Of a DNA stretch of 35,268 nucleotides, positions 13,757 through 22,106 are shown piece by piece. Each line of letters begins with the position of its first letter. Positions within the stretch are counted from its first letter, which is position 1. The DNA comes from DASSHC01 sp035693105 (GTDB taxonomy: Bacteria; Chloroflexota; Chloroflexia; Thermomicrobiales; Thermomicrobiaceae): positions 1 through 35,268 of the forward strand of contig DASSHC010000187.1 of assembly GCA_035693105.1 (NCBI GenBank), in the 5' to 3' direction. A program made the position numbers and the translations under genes. Below the pieces are notes generated by a model. The model made no database searches. It was not told the DNA's origin and saw only the letters and a list, made by a program, of their open reading frames with translations.

Positions 13757-15949
13757 GTGAACTGGCAGGCATTGCCCTACGCGGGGCCGCTCTTTCTGGC
13801 AGCGGCGCTCGGCGTAGTCGTCGCTGCCGTCGTGCAGCGCCGGCGCGACGCACCCGGCTCCGGCGCGCTCCTGCTGCTGGTGGCCAGCGGCAGCCTGTGG
13901 GCGGCTGCCTACGGAGCCGCCTACCTCAGCGCGGGGATGGGCGCCAAGCTCTTCTGGGCCAAGCTCGCCTACACCGGCGCGACCTGGACCCCGTTCGCCT
14001 GGATGATCTTCGCCTTCGTCTACACGCGCCGCGCCGGCTGGCTCACCCGCCGCACGTTTTTGTTGCTGGCGTTTGAGCCGCTGCTGACGATCGCGCTGCT
14101 CTGGACGAATCAGTCCCATCACCTCTACTGGACCAGGATCGCCCAGCCGGGCGCCGAACACTTTCCCATCCTCAGTCTGGGGCTCTGGTTCTGGGCGCAC
14201 ACCGTCTACTCCTACGTGCTGCTGGCGGTCGCCAGCTGGCCGCTGCTGCGTGTCCTGACCCACTCGCTGCGTCTCTTCCGGCGCCAGGCCACCGTCCTCT
14301 TGCTGGTGATCCTCGTTCCCTGGCTCGCCAATCTCCTCTCGCTGCTGCCACTGACGCCGGTTTCATGGCCCGACCTCACGCCCTACGCCTTCCCCATCGT
14401 CGAGCTACTGCTGGCGTGGAACCTTACCCGTTGGCACCTGCTCGATGTCGTGCCGGTGGCGCGCGATCTGAGCGTGCAGGGGATGAGCGATGGAATCGTC
14501 GTGATCGATCGCACGGCCCGCGTGGTCGATGTCAACCCGGCGGCTCAACGGATGCTCGGCTGGTCCAGCGACGAGCTCGGGCAGCCGGTGGCGGAGCTGC
14601 TGCTGCCCGACATGATGCGCGCCGTGCGACGGGCGGCCGGCAGCGACGCGGGCGTGGAGGTGCTGCTGGGCACGCCGGGTGAGGCGCGCCACCACGAATT
14701 GACGCTCTCGCCGCTGCGCGACCGCCGCGGCCGCCCGACCGGCCAGCTGTTGGCGCTGCACGATGTCGAGGAGCGCCACGCGCTCCTGGTCGCCGAGCAG
14801 GCGGCCCGGCGCGCGGCGGAGGCGGCGCAGGCGCGCCTCGCCTTCCTGGCCGAGGCCAGCCGGGTGCTTGGCTCGTCGCTCGACTACGAGGTGACGCTGC
14901 AGCGGGTCGCGCGCCTGGCCGTGCCGCGCCTGGCCGAGTACTGCACCGTCGACCTGATCCACGACGACCATTCGGTCTCACGGCTGGCGACGGCGGGCCG
15001 GGAGCCGGCGGAAGCCGGTTGGAGCGCGGCGGTGCCCTTGGTGGCGCGCGAGCGCCAGCTCGGCGTGCTGACGCTGATGCGGACGGACGGCGGCGGGGAT
15101 CCGGGTGACGAGATGCTGCTGGCGGAGGAGCTGGCGCGCCGCGCCGCGCTGGCGATCGATAACGCGCGGCTGTATCGCGAGGCGCGCGCGGCGGTGCGCG
15201 TGCGCGAAGACTTCGTCACCACCGCCTCGCACGAGTTGAAGACACCACTGACGACGATCAAGGGTTTCACCCAGCTCCTCAACCGCCAGCTCCGCCAGGT
15301 CGAGGGCAATCCGGGCCGCCTCCCGCTCACGCTGGAGCGACTTACGGGGGAGGTCGCACGGCTGGAGGAACTGGTGCAGGGCTTGCTCGATCTCTCGCGC
15401 ATTCAGGAGAGCCGGCTGGCGTTGCGGCCCGAGCAGTGCGACCTGACGGCCATCGCGCACGAGGCGATCGAGCGGCTGCAGCAGAGCGGCGCGGTCGCCT
15501 GCGAGCAACTGGCGTTGGAGGCAACCGAGCCGGTGGCGGGCGTCTGGGATCGCTTCAGGCTCGATCAAGTCATCACCAATCTCCTCTCCAACGCGGTGAA
15601 ATACTCGCCCGCCGGCAGCCGGATCTCGGTGGCCGTGCGCCGGCTCGGCGAACACGCCGAGCTGGCGGTGCGCGATGCGGGGATCGGCATCGCGCCGGAG
15701 GAGCAGCCGGGTCTCTTCGAGCCGTTCAACCGGGGCGTTCAGGCGCGCAAGCTGGCGCCGGGGACCGGCCTCGGCCTCTACATCGCGGCACAGATCGTCC
15801 GCCAGCACGGCGGCACGATCGCGGTCGAGAGCGCGCCGGGCACGGGCAGCACCTTCGTGGTGCAGTTGCCCTTCACGGTGGCGCAGGGGGTGTCGCCCAC
15901 GCTCGATGCGGACCCGACGGTGGGCAGTGGGGCCGCGGTGCTGCGGTGA
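13757..15949 (+). CDS. 7TM/PAS/GAF sensor histidine kinase (orphan)
   Basis: A 730-residue membrane kinase. Residues 1-225 form seven predicted helices of the N-terminal 7TM sensor type. A PAS domain follows at about 235-335 (GMSDGIVVIDRTARVVDVNP), then a short coiled coil rich in Ala and Arg and a GAF domain at about 365-475. HisKA has H492 in TTASHELKTPLTTIKGF. The ATPase has an N box ITNLLSNAVKYSP, a D box VRDAGIGIAP, an F box FEPFNRG and a G box GTGLGLYIA, all intact. The GTG at 13757 has GGAGGG six bases upstream. No response regulator lies beside it; the nearest candidates are elsewhere in the window, so its partner is unknown. Confidence 0.93.
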   Translation: MNWQALPYAGPLFLAAALGVVVAAVVQRRRDAPGSGALLLLVASGSLWAAAYGAAYLSAGMGAKLFWAKLAYTGATWTPFAWMIFAFVYTRRAGWLTRRTFLLLAFEPLLTIALLWTNQSHHLYWTRIAQPGAEHFPILSLGLWFWAHTVYSYVLLAVASWPLLRVLTHSLRLFRRQATVLLLVILVPWLANLLSLLPLTPVSWPDLTPYAFPIVELLLAWNLTRWHLLDVVPVARDLSVQGMSDGIVVIDRTARVVDVNPAAQRMLGWSSDELGQPVAELLLPDMMRAVRRAAGSDAGVEVLLGTPGEARHHELTLSPLRDRRGRPTGQLLALHDVEERHALLVAEQAARRAAEAAQARLAFLAEASRVLGSSLDYEVTLQRVARLAVPRLAEYCTVDLIHDDHSVSRLATAGREPAEAGWSAAVPLVARERQLGVLTLMRTDGGGDPGDEMLLAEELARRAALAIDNARLYREARAAVRVREDFVTTASHELKTPLTTIKGFTQLLNRQLRQVEGNPGRLPLTLERLTGEVARLEELVQGLLDLSRIQESRLALRPEQCDLTAIAHEAIERLQQSGAVACEQLALEATEPVAGVWDRFRLDQVITNLLSNAVKYSPAGSRISVAVRRLGEHAELAVRDAGIGIAPEEQPGLFEPFNRGVQARKLAPGTGLGLYIAAQIVRQHGGTIAVESAPGTGSTFVVQLPFTVAQGVSPTLDADPTVGSGAAVLR

Positions 15950-15989
15950 GGCTGGGGTGGTGCCAATCAACAACGTTTTGAGGCAGGGC

Positions 15990-16113
15990 AAGACGGATCC
16001 TTCGACTGCGCTCAGGATGACAGGGTTAGCGCGGGGCGTACGACTACAGCCCGTCGTGGTCGTCGGCCCCTCCCTTTCCCTGTCATCCCGAGCGCAGTCG
16101 AGGGATCCGTCTT
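15990..16113. repeat. 36-base inverted repeat, dispersed family
   Basis: Arms at 15990-16025 and 16078-16113 match at 34 of 36 positions as reverse complements and contain GGATCC, CGACTGCGCTC and ATGACAGGG. A 52-base spacer separates them. A single related arm, 46 of 48 identical, occurs at 20603-20650. It fills most of the gap between two convergent genes, so as RNA it would form a long stem from either strand. Confidence 0.88.
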
Positions 16114-16162
16114 CAAGCGGCACCCAGCGCTGTCGAAGGCCCGCCCCTCGCCCACGCCGGCC

Positions 16163-17638
16163 CTACCGAATCGGTATCCCGATCAGTGACCACCAGGGGA
16201 GCGCCACCAGGTAGACCGCCACGACGCTCACCGTGAAGAGGATGAGACCCGCGCGCAGGAAGTCGAAGGGCGCGAAGAGGCGCGTGCGGTAGACGATCAG
16301 CGCGGCGGCGTTTTGCACCGGGTAGAAGGTCGTGGTCTGCACCATGATTCCGACCAGCAGGCCGACCGGCAGCGGATTCAGGTTCACCTTGAGCGCGACC
16401 GAGGTCAAGAGCGGGATCAGGATGCCGAGCGCGCCGGAGCGGTTCGGCAGGACCACGTTGACCACCAGCACAACCGCGATCATCACCAGCAGGAGCAGCC
16501 AGAGCGACAGATTCTCCAGCGACACGTGGCCGACGAGTTGGGTCGCCAGCCAGCTTGCCGCGCCGCTCGTCTCCAGCGCGTGCGCGATCGAGAGCGAGCT
16601 GGCGGTGACGAAGAAGATGCCCCAGGGGGATGACAGCTCGAACTCGCGCCAGTCGAGCACGCCGATGCCGGGCGCCAGCAGCACGACGGCGCCGATCAGC
16701 GCCGGGATCACCGGGTCCCAGCCGGTCAGGAAGTCGCCCAGCCAGAGGAGCGTCATCGTGCCGATGATCAGCGCGGCGCGGATCTCGGCGGGCGTCCAGG
16801 GACCGGCCTGCGCCGCCGCGAACTCGGGCGCGGCACGCACCCGCGGCGCGGGCCGTTGCCAGAGGTAGTAAAGCGTGCCGGTGCCCAGGATGATGGCGTA
16901 GTTCGGCACCGCCATATAGACGAACCACTGCCCCCAGCTCATGCCGCCGAGCAGGAAGGCGGTCGTGATCGGCGCCACGCCGCCGGTCAGCACGGCGGTC
17001 GAGCCGATGACCTGTAGCTGGCCGAGGCCCAGCCCGACCAGCCGTGCCAGCGTGTCGCCGCGCCGAATGCCGTAGCGCCGCATGACATGCTCGTAGGCCG
17101 GGACCAGGATGGCGTTGCGGGTGGTGGCCGAGGGGACGGTAATGGCGAAGGGCGGGATGAAGAGGACGAGCTGGGCGTAGAGCCGGCGCGTGCTGCCGCC
17201 GGTGCCGGCCACCAGCAGCCGCGCCAGCCGCGCCGCCAGGCCGCTCTTGACCGTGGCGGCGGCCACCACCAGCGTGCCGAGCAGGAAGTAGGGCGCGCCG
17301 AGCTGGAAGCCGTAGAGCGCGCTCTGGGTCGCCTTGGATGAGCCGCCTGGTCCGAACATCGCCAGCAGCCCAACCACCAGCAGAGAGGTCACAGCGATGT
17401 TCAGCCCCTCGCCGATCCAGAGCACCAGCGCCAGGGTGATGATCGCCATGACGCGGTGCGCCCAGGGGCTGGCGCCGTGCAGCGGCGTCACCAGAACCAC
17501 CCCTGCCAGGATGAGCCCCAGCGCCAGCACCACAAGCGTGCGCCGCGCCGACGCGCCGGCCTCGGCGGGCGGCTCGTCAAGCCGGGGCTTCTCTTCCTCC
17601 GCTAGACGCGCCATCGCGCCCCTGCCGTTCGTCTCCAT
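16163..17638 (-). CDS. DASS/SLC13-family anion transporter
   Basis: A 491-residue protein with about 11-12 membrane helices and a charged cytoplasmic N terminus. It shows the two-fold layout of SLC13 transporters: VPSATTRNAILVP (first repeat) and NVVLPNRSGALGILIP (second), which take the place of the SNT signature motifs that bind sodium and substrate. The altered motifs make the substrate (dicarboxylate, sulfate or another anion) uncertain. The ATG at 17638 is seven bases after the rhodanese gene stop; the ATG at 17614 with AGGGG is a reasonable alternative. Being directly downstream of a sulfurtransferase-fold lipoprotein hints at a sulfur anion, but that is inference. Confidence 0.85.
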   Translation of the reverse strand: METNGRGAMARLAEEEKPRLDEPPAEAGASARRTLVVLALGLILAGVVLVTPLHGASPWAHRVMAIITLALVLWIGEGLNIAVTSLLVVGLLAMFGPGGSSKATQSALYGFQLGAPYFLLGTLVVAAATVKSGLAARLARLLVAGTGGSTRRLYAQLVLFIPPFAITVPSATTRNAILVPAYEHVMRRYGIRRGDTLARLVGLGLGQLQVIGSTAVLTGGVAPITTAFLLGGMSWGQWFVYMAVPNYAIILGTGTLYYLWQRPAPRVRAAPEFAAAQAGPWTPAEIRAALIIGTMTLLWLGDFLTGWDPVIPALIGAVVLLAPGIGVLDWREFELSSPWGIFFVTASSLSIAHALETSGAASWLATQLVGHVSLENLSLWLLLLVMIAVVLVVNVVLPNRSGALGILIPLLTSVALKVNLNPLPVGLLVGIMVQTTTFYPVQNAAALIVYRTRLFAPFDFLRAGLILFTVSVVAVYLVALPWWSLIGIPIR

Positions 17639-17645
17639 GCCGCGC

Positions 17646-18605
17646 TCACGCGCCGGGTCCAGGAAGTGGCTCGATCGGGAGGTCGGCGCGGCTGCCCCAC
17701 TCGGCCCAGGAGCCGTCGTAGACCTTGACCGACGGGTAGCCGAGGAGCTTGAGGACGACGTAGCTCTGCGCCGCCTCCACCCCATCGAGGCCGTAGACGA
17801 CGACCGTCTTGTCGGGCGTGATACCCGCCGCCAAGAAGCGGTCACGGAGCGCGTCGGCGCTGACGTAGTAGGGCACGCGCCCGTCCTGCGTCAGCGTGTT
17901 CCAGGGGATCGGCACCGCGCCGGGGATGCGGCCGAGCCGCAGCCGCCCGTACCAGGTCTGCCGCAGCTCGTCCGCCGTGCGGTTGTCGACGATAGCGAGC
18001 GTGCCGTCGTGCAGGTGGGTCAGGATGTCGTTCGCGCCGATCAGGACGCTGTAGTCGAGCGAGAGCGGCAGCTTGCCGGCCGGGGGGCTGGCGCCGGCTC
18101 GGCTGAAGGCGAAGCCGGCCGTTTGCCAGGCCTGGCGCCCGCCGTCGAGCAGCCGGGCGCCCGCGAAGCCGTTGGCGCGCAGCACCCAGAGGAAGCGCGC
18201 GGCGTAGCGGTCGCCGTCGTTGTCGTAGAGGACCGCGGTGGAGCCCGGCGTGAGGCCGGCCTGCTGAATCAGGGCCTGAACACCGTCGTTTCCTACCATC
18301 ATCCCATAGACGTCGTTGTGTACCTCGATCGTATCCTGCCACCAGAGGTGGACCGCGCCCGGCACGTGGCCGCTGTCGTAGTCGCGGATCGGGCTGAGGT
18401 CCACGATCCGCAGGCCGGGATCGTCCAGGTGGGCCCGCAGCCAGTCGGGGGTGACCAGGAGCTGGCCGCCGGGGTAGCTCTCCGGGGGATAGAGGGTGGT
18501 CGGCGCCAACGAGCGCCCCTGCGAGCAGCCGGTCAGACAGAGGACCAGCAGCAGCGCGAGCGCGGTGAGACGGTGATGGCGGCGAGACGGGCACACGGTG
18601 ATCAC
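17646..18605 (-). CDS. Tandem rhodanese-fold lipoprotein without the catalytic cysteine
   Basis: A 319-residue protein. The N terminus has basic residues, a hydrophobic stretch LTALALLLVLCL and a lipobox LTGC (C27), so it should be anchored on the outer face of the membrane. Two rhodanese domains follow (about 45-165 and 185-310), ending with the typical VYDGSWAEWG. In active rhodaneses the second domain has Cys in a CxxGxR-like loop; here the loop is VVVYGLDGVEAAQ, with Gly (G272) in that place. Apart from C5, C23 and C27 near the signal there is no Cys, so sulfur transfer is unlikely and binding is more plausible. The start is unclear: GTG (18605) or TTG (18614), neither with a good ribosome binding site. 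Confidence 0.85.
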   Translation of the reverse strand: MITVCPSRRHHRLTALALLLVLCLTGCSQGRSLAPTTLYPPESYPGGQLLVTPDWLRAHLDDPGLRIVDLSPIRDYDSGHVPGAVHLWWQDTIEVHNDVYGMMVGNDGVQALIQQAGLTPGSTAVLYDNDGDRYAARFLWVLRANGFAGARLLDGGRQAWQTAGFAFSRAGASPPAGKLPLSLDYSVLIGANDILTHLHDGTLAIVDNRTADELRQTWYGRLRLGRIPGAVPIPWNTLTQDGRVPYYVSADALRDRFLAAGITPDKTVVVYGLDGVEAAQSYVVLKLLGYPSVKVYDGSWAEWGSRADLPIEPLPGPGA

Positions 18606-18661
18606 AGCGGGCAACGATAGTCAACCGCCCGCGCGGGCGTCAAGGTGTGGCTGAACCGGTT

Positions 18662-18689
18662 TTTCAGGTTGCTTTCAGCTTTGGTTAAG
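18662..18689 (+). promoter_or_regulatory. TTTCAG direct repeats upstream of htrA
   Basis: TTTCAG occurs at 18662-18667 and 18673-18678, 11 bases apart, and a weaker GTTAAG follows at 18684-18689 with the same spacing. Eleven-base direct repeats are typical of OmpR/PhoB-type regulator sites. The stretch lies in the gap between the divergent rhodanese and protease genes and is locally T-rich. Confidence 0.4.
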
Positions 18690-18763
18690 AGCGAGTTCAG
18701 TGTGCGGACGGATGATGGCAGTGGTCGGGGAGGCAACTCCCGGGCCGGCCGAAGGAGCAGCGG

Positions 18764-19966
18764 GTGCAACGCCGCTTCAGTGTCACGGTTCTGGTCGGCG
18801 TCGCCGTCCTCTCCCTCGGCTTCGGAACCCTCGCGGGTGGCGCCGCGGGTGGACTGGCCGGGTATTGGGCCAGTGGCCGCCAGCCGGCAACGACGCCGGT
18901 GGCGGTGCGCAGCGTCGCCGCGACGCCCGATGACCCGGCGCCGATGCCCACCAGTGCAGCAAGCCCGACGGCGCAGCCGCCGGCCCCGCCGCAAGCGAGG
19001 GCGACTGGAACGGCTAGCGTCGCCGACGTGGTGGCGCAGGTGGCTCCAGCGGTGGTGACGGTTCTCAACAAGCAGGTGGCGCCGGGCGCAGCGCCCGGCA
19101 GCAAACCGGAGTTGATGGGAACCGGCACCGGATTCGTGATCGATACGGATGGGCACGTGGTGACGAACAACCACGTGGTCGAAGGAAGCCAGGAACTCTC
19201 GGTGATCTTCGCGGACGGCACACAGGCCAGCGCCAAATTGCTCGGCACCGACAAGTTTGCCGACCTGGCCGTGGTGCAGGTCGCGGGGCCGGTCAAGGCG
19301 ACTCTCCCCTTCGGTGACTCCGCCGCGCTGCGGCCCGGCGAGCACGTGATCGCGATCGGCAGCCCGCTGGGCGACTACACCAATACCGTCACCGACGGCA
19401 TCATCAGCGCCCTGCATCGCGAACTGGAGACCGGTGACGGCTTCAACATGGAAGACATGATCCAGCACGACGCGCCGATCAACCCCGGCAATTCGGGCGG
19501 ACCGCTGCTGACACTGGACGGCAAGGTCGTCGGCGTCAACACGGCCAAGGTCGATCAGGCCGAGCCCGGCGTCGCGGCGGAGGGACTTGGCTTCGCCATT
19601 CCGAGCAGCACGGTCAAGGAGATCACCGACCAGATCATCGCCACCGGCAAGGTGGAGCGGCCCTATCTCGGGATCGTCTACGACACCATCAATCCGCGCC
19701 AGGCGAGCAGCGACAACCTACCGGTCGATCACGGCGTGATCGTCCGCGAGATTCAACCCGGCTCGCCGGCTGCCAGCGCCGACATTCATCCCGGCGACAT
19801 CGTCACCAAGCTCGGCGACACGGCCATCGACGCCAGCAACCCGCTGGTCAACCTGCTCTTCCACCACAAGGTGGGTGAGGCAGTGCCATTGGAGATCTAC
19901 CGCGCGAGCAGCAAGCAGACCTTGACTGTGACGGTCACGCTCGCGCCTAAACCTGACAACTCCTGA
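18764..19966 (+). CDS. HtrA/DegP-family (S1C) serine protease
   Basis: A 400-residue protein. One membrane anchor covers residues 8-34, followed by an Ala/Pro/Thr linker to about residue 85 and a trypsin-like domain (86-290). The catalytic triad is H137 (TNNHVVEG), D167 (FADLAVVQV) and S244 (PGNSGGPL). A single PDZ domain (about 300-395) has RPYLGIVYDTIN and IVREIQPGSPAASADIHPGD. It is a membrane-anchored protease for damaged extracytoplasmic proteins. The GTG start has AAGGAG six bases upstream. It is divergent from the rhodanese lipoprotein and ends before a strong terminator. Catalytic residues and length are normal for the HtrA group in Gram-positive and Chloroflexota genomes. Confidence 0.95.
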   Translation: MQRRFSVTVLVGVAVLSLGFGTLAGGAAGGLAGYWASGRQPATTPVAVRSVAATPDDPAPMPTSAASPTAQPPAPPQARATGTASVADVVAQVAPAVVTVLNKQVAPGAAPGSKPELMGTGTGFVIDTDGHVVTNNHVVEGSQELSVIFADGTQASAKLLGTDKFADLAVVQVAGPVKATLPFGDSAALRPGEHVIAIGSPLGDYTNTVTDGIISALHRELETGDGFNMEDMIQHDAPINPGNSGGPLLTLDGKVVGVNTAKVDQAEPGVAAEGLGFAIPSSTVKEITDQIIATGKVERPYLGIVYDTINPRQASSDNLPVDHGVIVREIQPGSPAASADIHPGDIVTKLGDTAIDASNPLVNLLFHHKVGEAVPLEIYRASSKQTLTVTVTLAPKPDNS

Positions 19967-20019
19967 CCCCTGGGCAGCGAGTCGCGCCGCTGCCCACCCC
20001 CTACTCTCCCCCTTATCCC

Positions 20020-20057
20020 GCAAGAGGCCCGGTCCACCAGACGGGCCTCTTGCCTTT
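20020..20057 (+). terminator. Intrinsic terminator after htrA
   Basis: GCAAGAGGCCCG (20020-20031) and CGGGCCTCTTGC (20042-20053) form a perfect 12-bp stem with a 10-base loop, followed by CTTTTAA. It starts about 54 bases after the protease stop codon. Confidence 0.9.
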
Positions 20058-20140
20058 TAAGGGCGAGTGGAACCGTCCATCGAAGACCGTGGTTGCCGCG
20101 TCAGCGCGGATGCTTCGACAAGCTCGGTAGTCCGACCAGC

Positions 20141-20502
20141 GTCATTCGTCCGGTCGCGTGACCCACGGCGGTGGCTGCCCTGGAGCCTGCGTGCCGCCCG
20201 GCGCGCGAGGCTGAAGCCACCGCGCTAGATCTTCGAAAGCCTGCTGAAGCAGGCTGGAGCGTATGAATATCTCACGCTGTCTATGGAATCCGACGCATTC
20301 ATCCGACGGATCTCAGCCTGTTTCAACAGGCTTCGTCTGCTAGCGCGGCGGTTTCAACCCCGCGCGACCCCCGGCACTCGGCTCCCATCGAGGCCACTAT
20401 AGTCCGTTCCAAATCGGACAAATGACGATGGTCCGAGTGCTGAGTGGTCCAACCGTCGTCATTCGTCGGGGTTCGAGACACCGATGATGGCTGCCCTGGA
20501 GC
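20141..20502. repeat. Direct repeats flanking the second foldback
   Basis: A block at 20141-20186 and another at 20458-20502 share GTCATTCGTC at one end and TGGCTGCCCTGGAGC at the other, with similar spacing between. They lie on either side of the foldback at 20201-20366. The 20058-20702 gap (about 650 bases) holds only this repeat cluster and no visible gene. Confidence 0.5.
20201..20366. repeat. Long foldback repeat, copy 2
   Basis: The arms (about 20202-20228 and 20340-20366) correspond to those of copy 1 at 578-704. Several of the differences between the arms keep base pairing by G-U or allow one mismatch. The interior holds GCCTGCTGAAGCAGGC (20239-20254) and a related GCCTG-TTTCAA-CAGGC hairpin (20316-20331), the same small-hairpin theme as copy 1. 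The centre is unrelated, so the shape rather than the full sequence is kept. Confidence 0.8.
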
Positions 20503-20602
20503 ATCGGGGCCGCGCCTGAATCGGATAAGTCATGCTGGTGGAACTACTGAGCCCGACAGGGGGAGATAGGGGGCGCACAACGACGGCACGTCTTATTCGC
20601 AC

Positions 20603-20650
20603 GCCCCTCCCTCTCCCTGTCATCCCGAGCGCGGTCGAGGGATCCGTCTT
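20603..20650. repeat. Solo arm of the 15990-16113 repeat family
   Basis: Matches 16066-16113 at 46 of 48 positions in the same orientation. No partner arm is visible next to it. Confidence 0.8.
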
Positions 20651-20702
20651 GCCTTACGATCCAACCTCGTCGCACGGCACCGCCCCTTCCTCACATCTCC
20701 CC

Positions 20703-21941
20703 TCAATCGCCCGGGGGCGCCGTTGCCGCCTCGACCCGCGCGCCGAAGCCGGTCGCTACCGCGCGAAGGGTGGCCCTCATGCCCGGCGGCATGAGCTCCG
20801 GCAGTGCCGCCGGTAAGGCGTAGGCCAGCGTGCGCCCGAACATTGGGGAGAAGAGGGCGGCTTTGATCCAGGCGACCTGCGACGGGTCCGGGTCGCGCAT
20901 CTGGGTGAAGGCCAACGTGCTTTGATAGCTCGGCATCATGGCCTCGTCACGGGTGCGCTGGAACGAGCCCAAGCTCTCGTCCCAGTCCGCGCCCTGGAAC
21001 CAGGCCTCCAGCGTCTCGGCTAACCAGAGCGCCTGCTGCAGCGCGTCGCCGATGCCGGTGCCGGTGCTGGGGTCCTTCAGATAGCCGGCATCGCCGGTCA
21101 GCACCCAGCCGGGTCCGTAGGGTTTGCGGAAGTAGTTCTCGATCCCCTTGGTGCCAATGAGCTTGCCGTCGAGCCGGGCGTTCCGCATACGCTGGTCCAT
21201 GCCGGGGAGCGCGCTGATGTGCCGTTCGAAGACCGCCTGGGGATCTGCACGGATCTCGTCGAATTCCTCGGGCTGCACTTCCAGCGCGATGCAGTCCTCA
21301 TCAGGCCGCATCGGGAAGATGAAGCCGATGCGGTCGTGCCCATAGAAGACCTCGACCGCCGGCTCCGGCAGCGGCTCCAGCCCGTGGTAGTGGCCGTAGT
21401 AGGCCGGCCGAATGGCCGGGACCGCCTCATACTCCTCGGCGCCGACCCACTTGGCGACCGACGAGTACTTGCCGTCGGCGCCGACCACCACGCGCGCCCG
21501 CACTTCGCGCTCGCCCTCCGACCCACGCAGCACCGCGCCGGCAACGCGCCCATCCTCCTCGACCAGCCGCTCGGCACGCGTACGCTGGGCAAACTCCGCG
21601 CCCGCCGCGACCGCGCGACGGGCCAGGATCGAGTCGAGCACGTCGCGGCGCGGCGCCAGGTGGTAGGCGCCGCCCGGCCCGGCCGGCCCCTCGAAGACGC
21701 AGTCGTCGACGTAGGTGCGGCTGCGCGTGAGGCGGCGAAAGCCAGCCGCCTCCACCTCCTCCAGCACGCCCAGGCGCGCCAGGAGCAACACCGAGCGGGC
21801 GCTCATGAAATGGGTCGACATCGTGTCGCTCGGGAAGTGGTCGCGATCGACCAGCAGCGCGCGCCTCCCCTGCTGCGCGAGCAGCAGTCCGAGGCTGGCG
21901 CCGGCGGCGCGGGCTCCGATGATCAAGGCGTCGTACTCCAC
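20703..21941 (-). CDS. FAD-dependent oxidoreductase, geranylgeranyl-reductase-like
   Basis: A 412-residue flavoprotein of the PHBH/geranylgeranyl reductase group. The N-terminal dinucleotide fold is YDALIIGARAAGASLG, with the GARAAG variant of GxGxxG seen in this family, followed by LLVDRDHFPSDTMSTHFM. The second FAD motif is RARVVVGADGKYSSV. The GD motif is VLTGDAGYLKDPSTGTGIGD. It probably uses FAD for hydroxylation or double-bond reduction of a lipid or polyketide-type substrate; which one is not visible. The GTG at 21941 has GAGAGGA at good spacing; an upstream ATG at 21974 lies outside the fold. It has its own promoter and converges on htrA across the repeat region. Confidence 0.9.
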   Translation of the reverse strand: MEYDALIIGARAAGASLGLLLAQQGRRALLVDRDHFPSDTMSTHFMSARSVLLLARLGVLEEVEAAGFRRLTRSRTYVDDCVFEGPAGPGGAYHLAPRRDVLDSILARRAVAAGAEFAQRTRAERLVEEDGRVAGAVLRGSEGEREVRARVVVGADGKYSSVAKWVGAEEYEAVPAIRPAYYGHYHGLEPLPEPAVEVFYGHDRIGFIFPMRPDEDCIALEVQPEEFDEIRADPQAVFERHISALPGMDQRMRNARLDGKLIGTKGIENYFRKPYGPGWVLTGDAGYLKDPSTGTGIGDALQQALWLAETLEAWFQGADWDESLGSFQRTRDEAMMPSYQSTLAFTQMRDPDPSQVAWIKAALFSPMFGRTLAYALPAALPELMPPGMRATLRAVATGFGARVEAATAPPGD

Positions 21942-21989
21942 GGCGTCATCCTCTCGCAAGTCGCGGGTGCCCATTCAAGAATGGCGCGA

Positions 21990-22018
21990 ATCATACCGGA
22001 GTACGCTTGCGTCGTGAA
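21990..22018 (-). promoter_or_regulatory. Promoter of the FAD oxidoreductase
   Basis: TTCACG (22018-22013), a 17-base spacer and TATGAT (21995-21990) on the minus strand. The predicted transcript starts near 21983, about 42 bases before the GTG. Confidence 0.5.
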
Positions 22019-22058
22019 GCTGGATTGGCGCATGCAGCCGTGTGCCGGGCAACCAAGG

Positions 22059-22082
22059 AGGGATGCCGCGTGCGGCATCCCT
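22059..22082 (-). terminator. Terminator of the DUF2382 operon
   Basis: AGGGATGCCGC and GCGGCATCCCT are perfect 11-base arms with a 2-base centre, effectively a GCCG-CGTG-CGGC tip. Read on the minus strand it is followed by CCTTGGTT. It begins 25 bases after the stop of the last DUF2382 gene. The T run is poor, so it may work partly. Confidence 0.6.
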
Positions 22083-22106
22083 CGAGTCAGGTCCGTGCTG
22101 TGCCGG

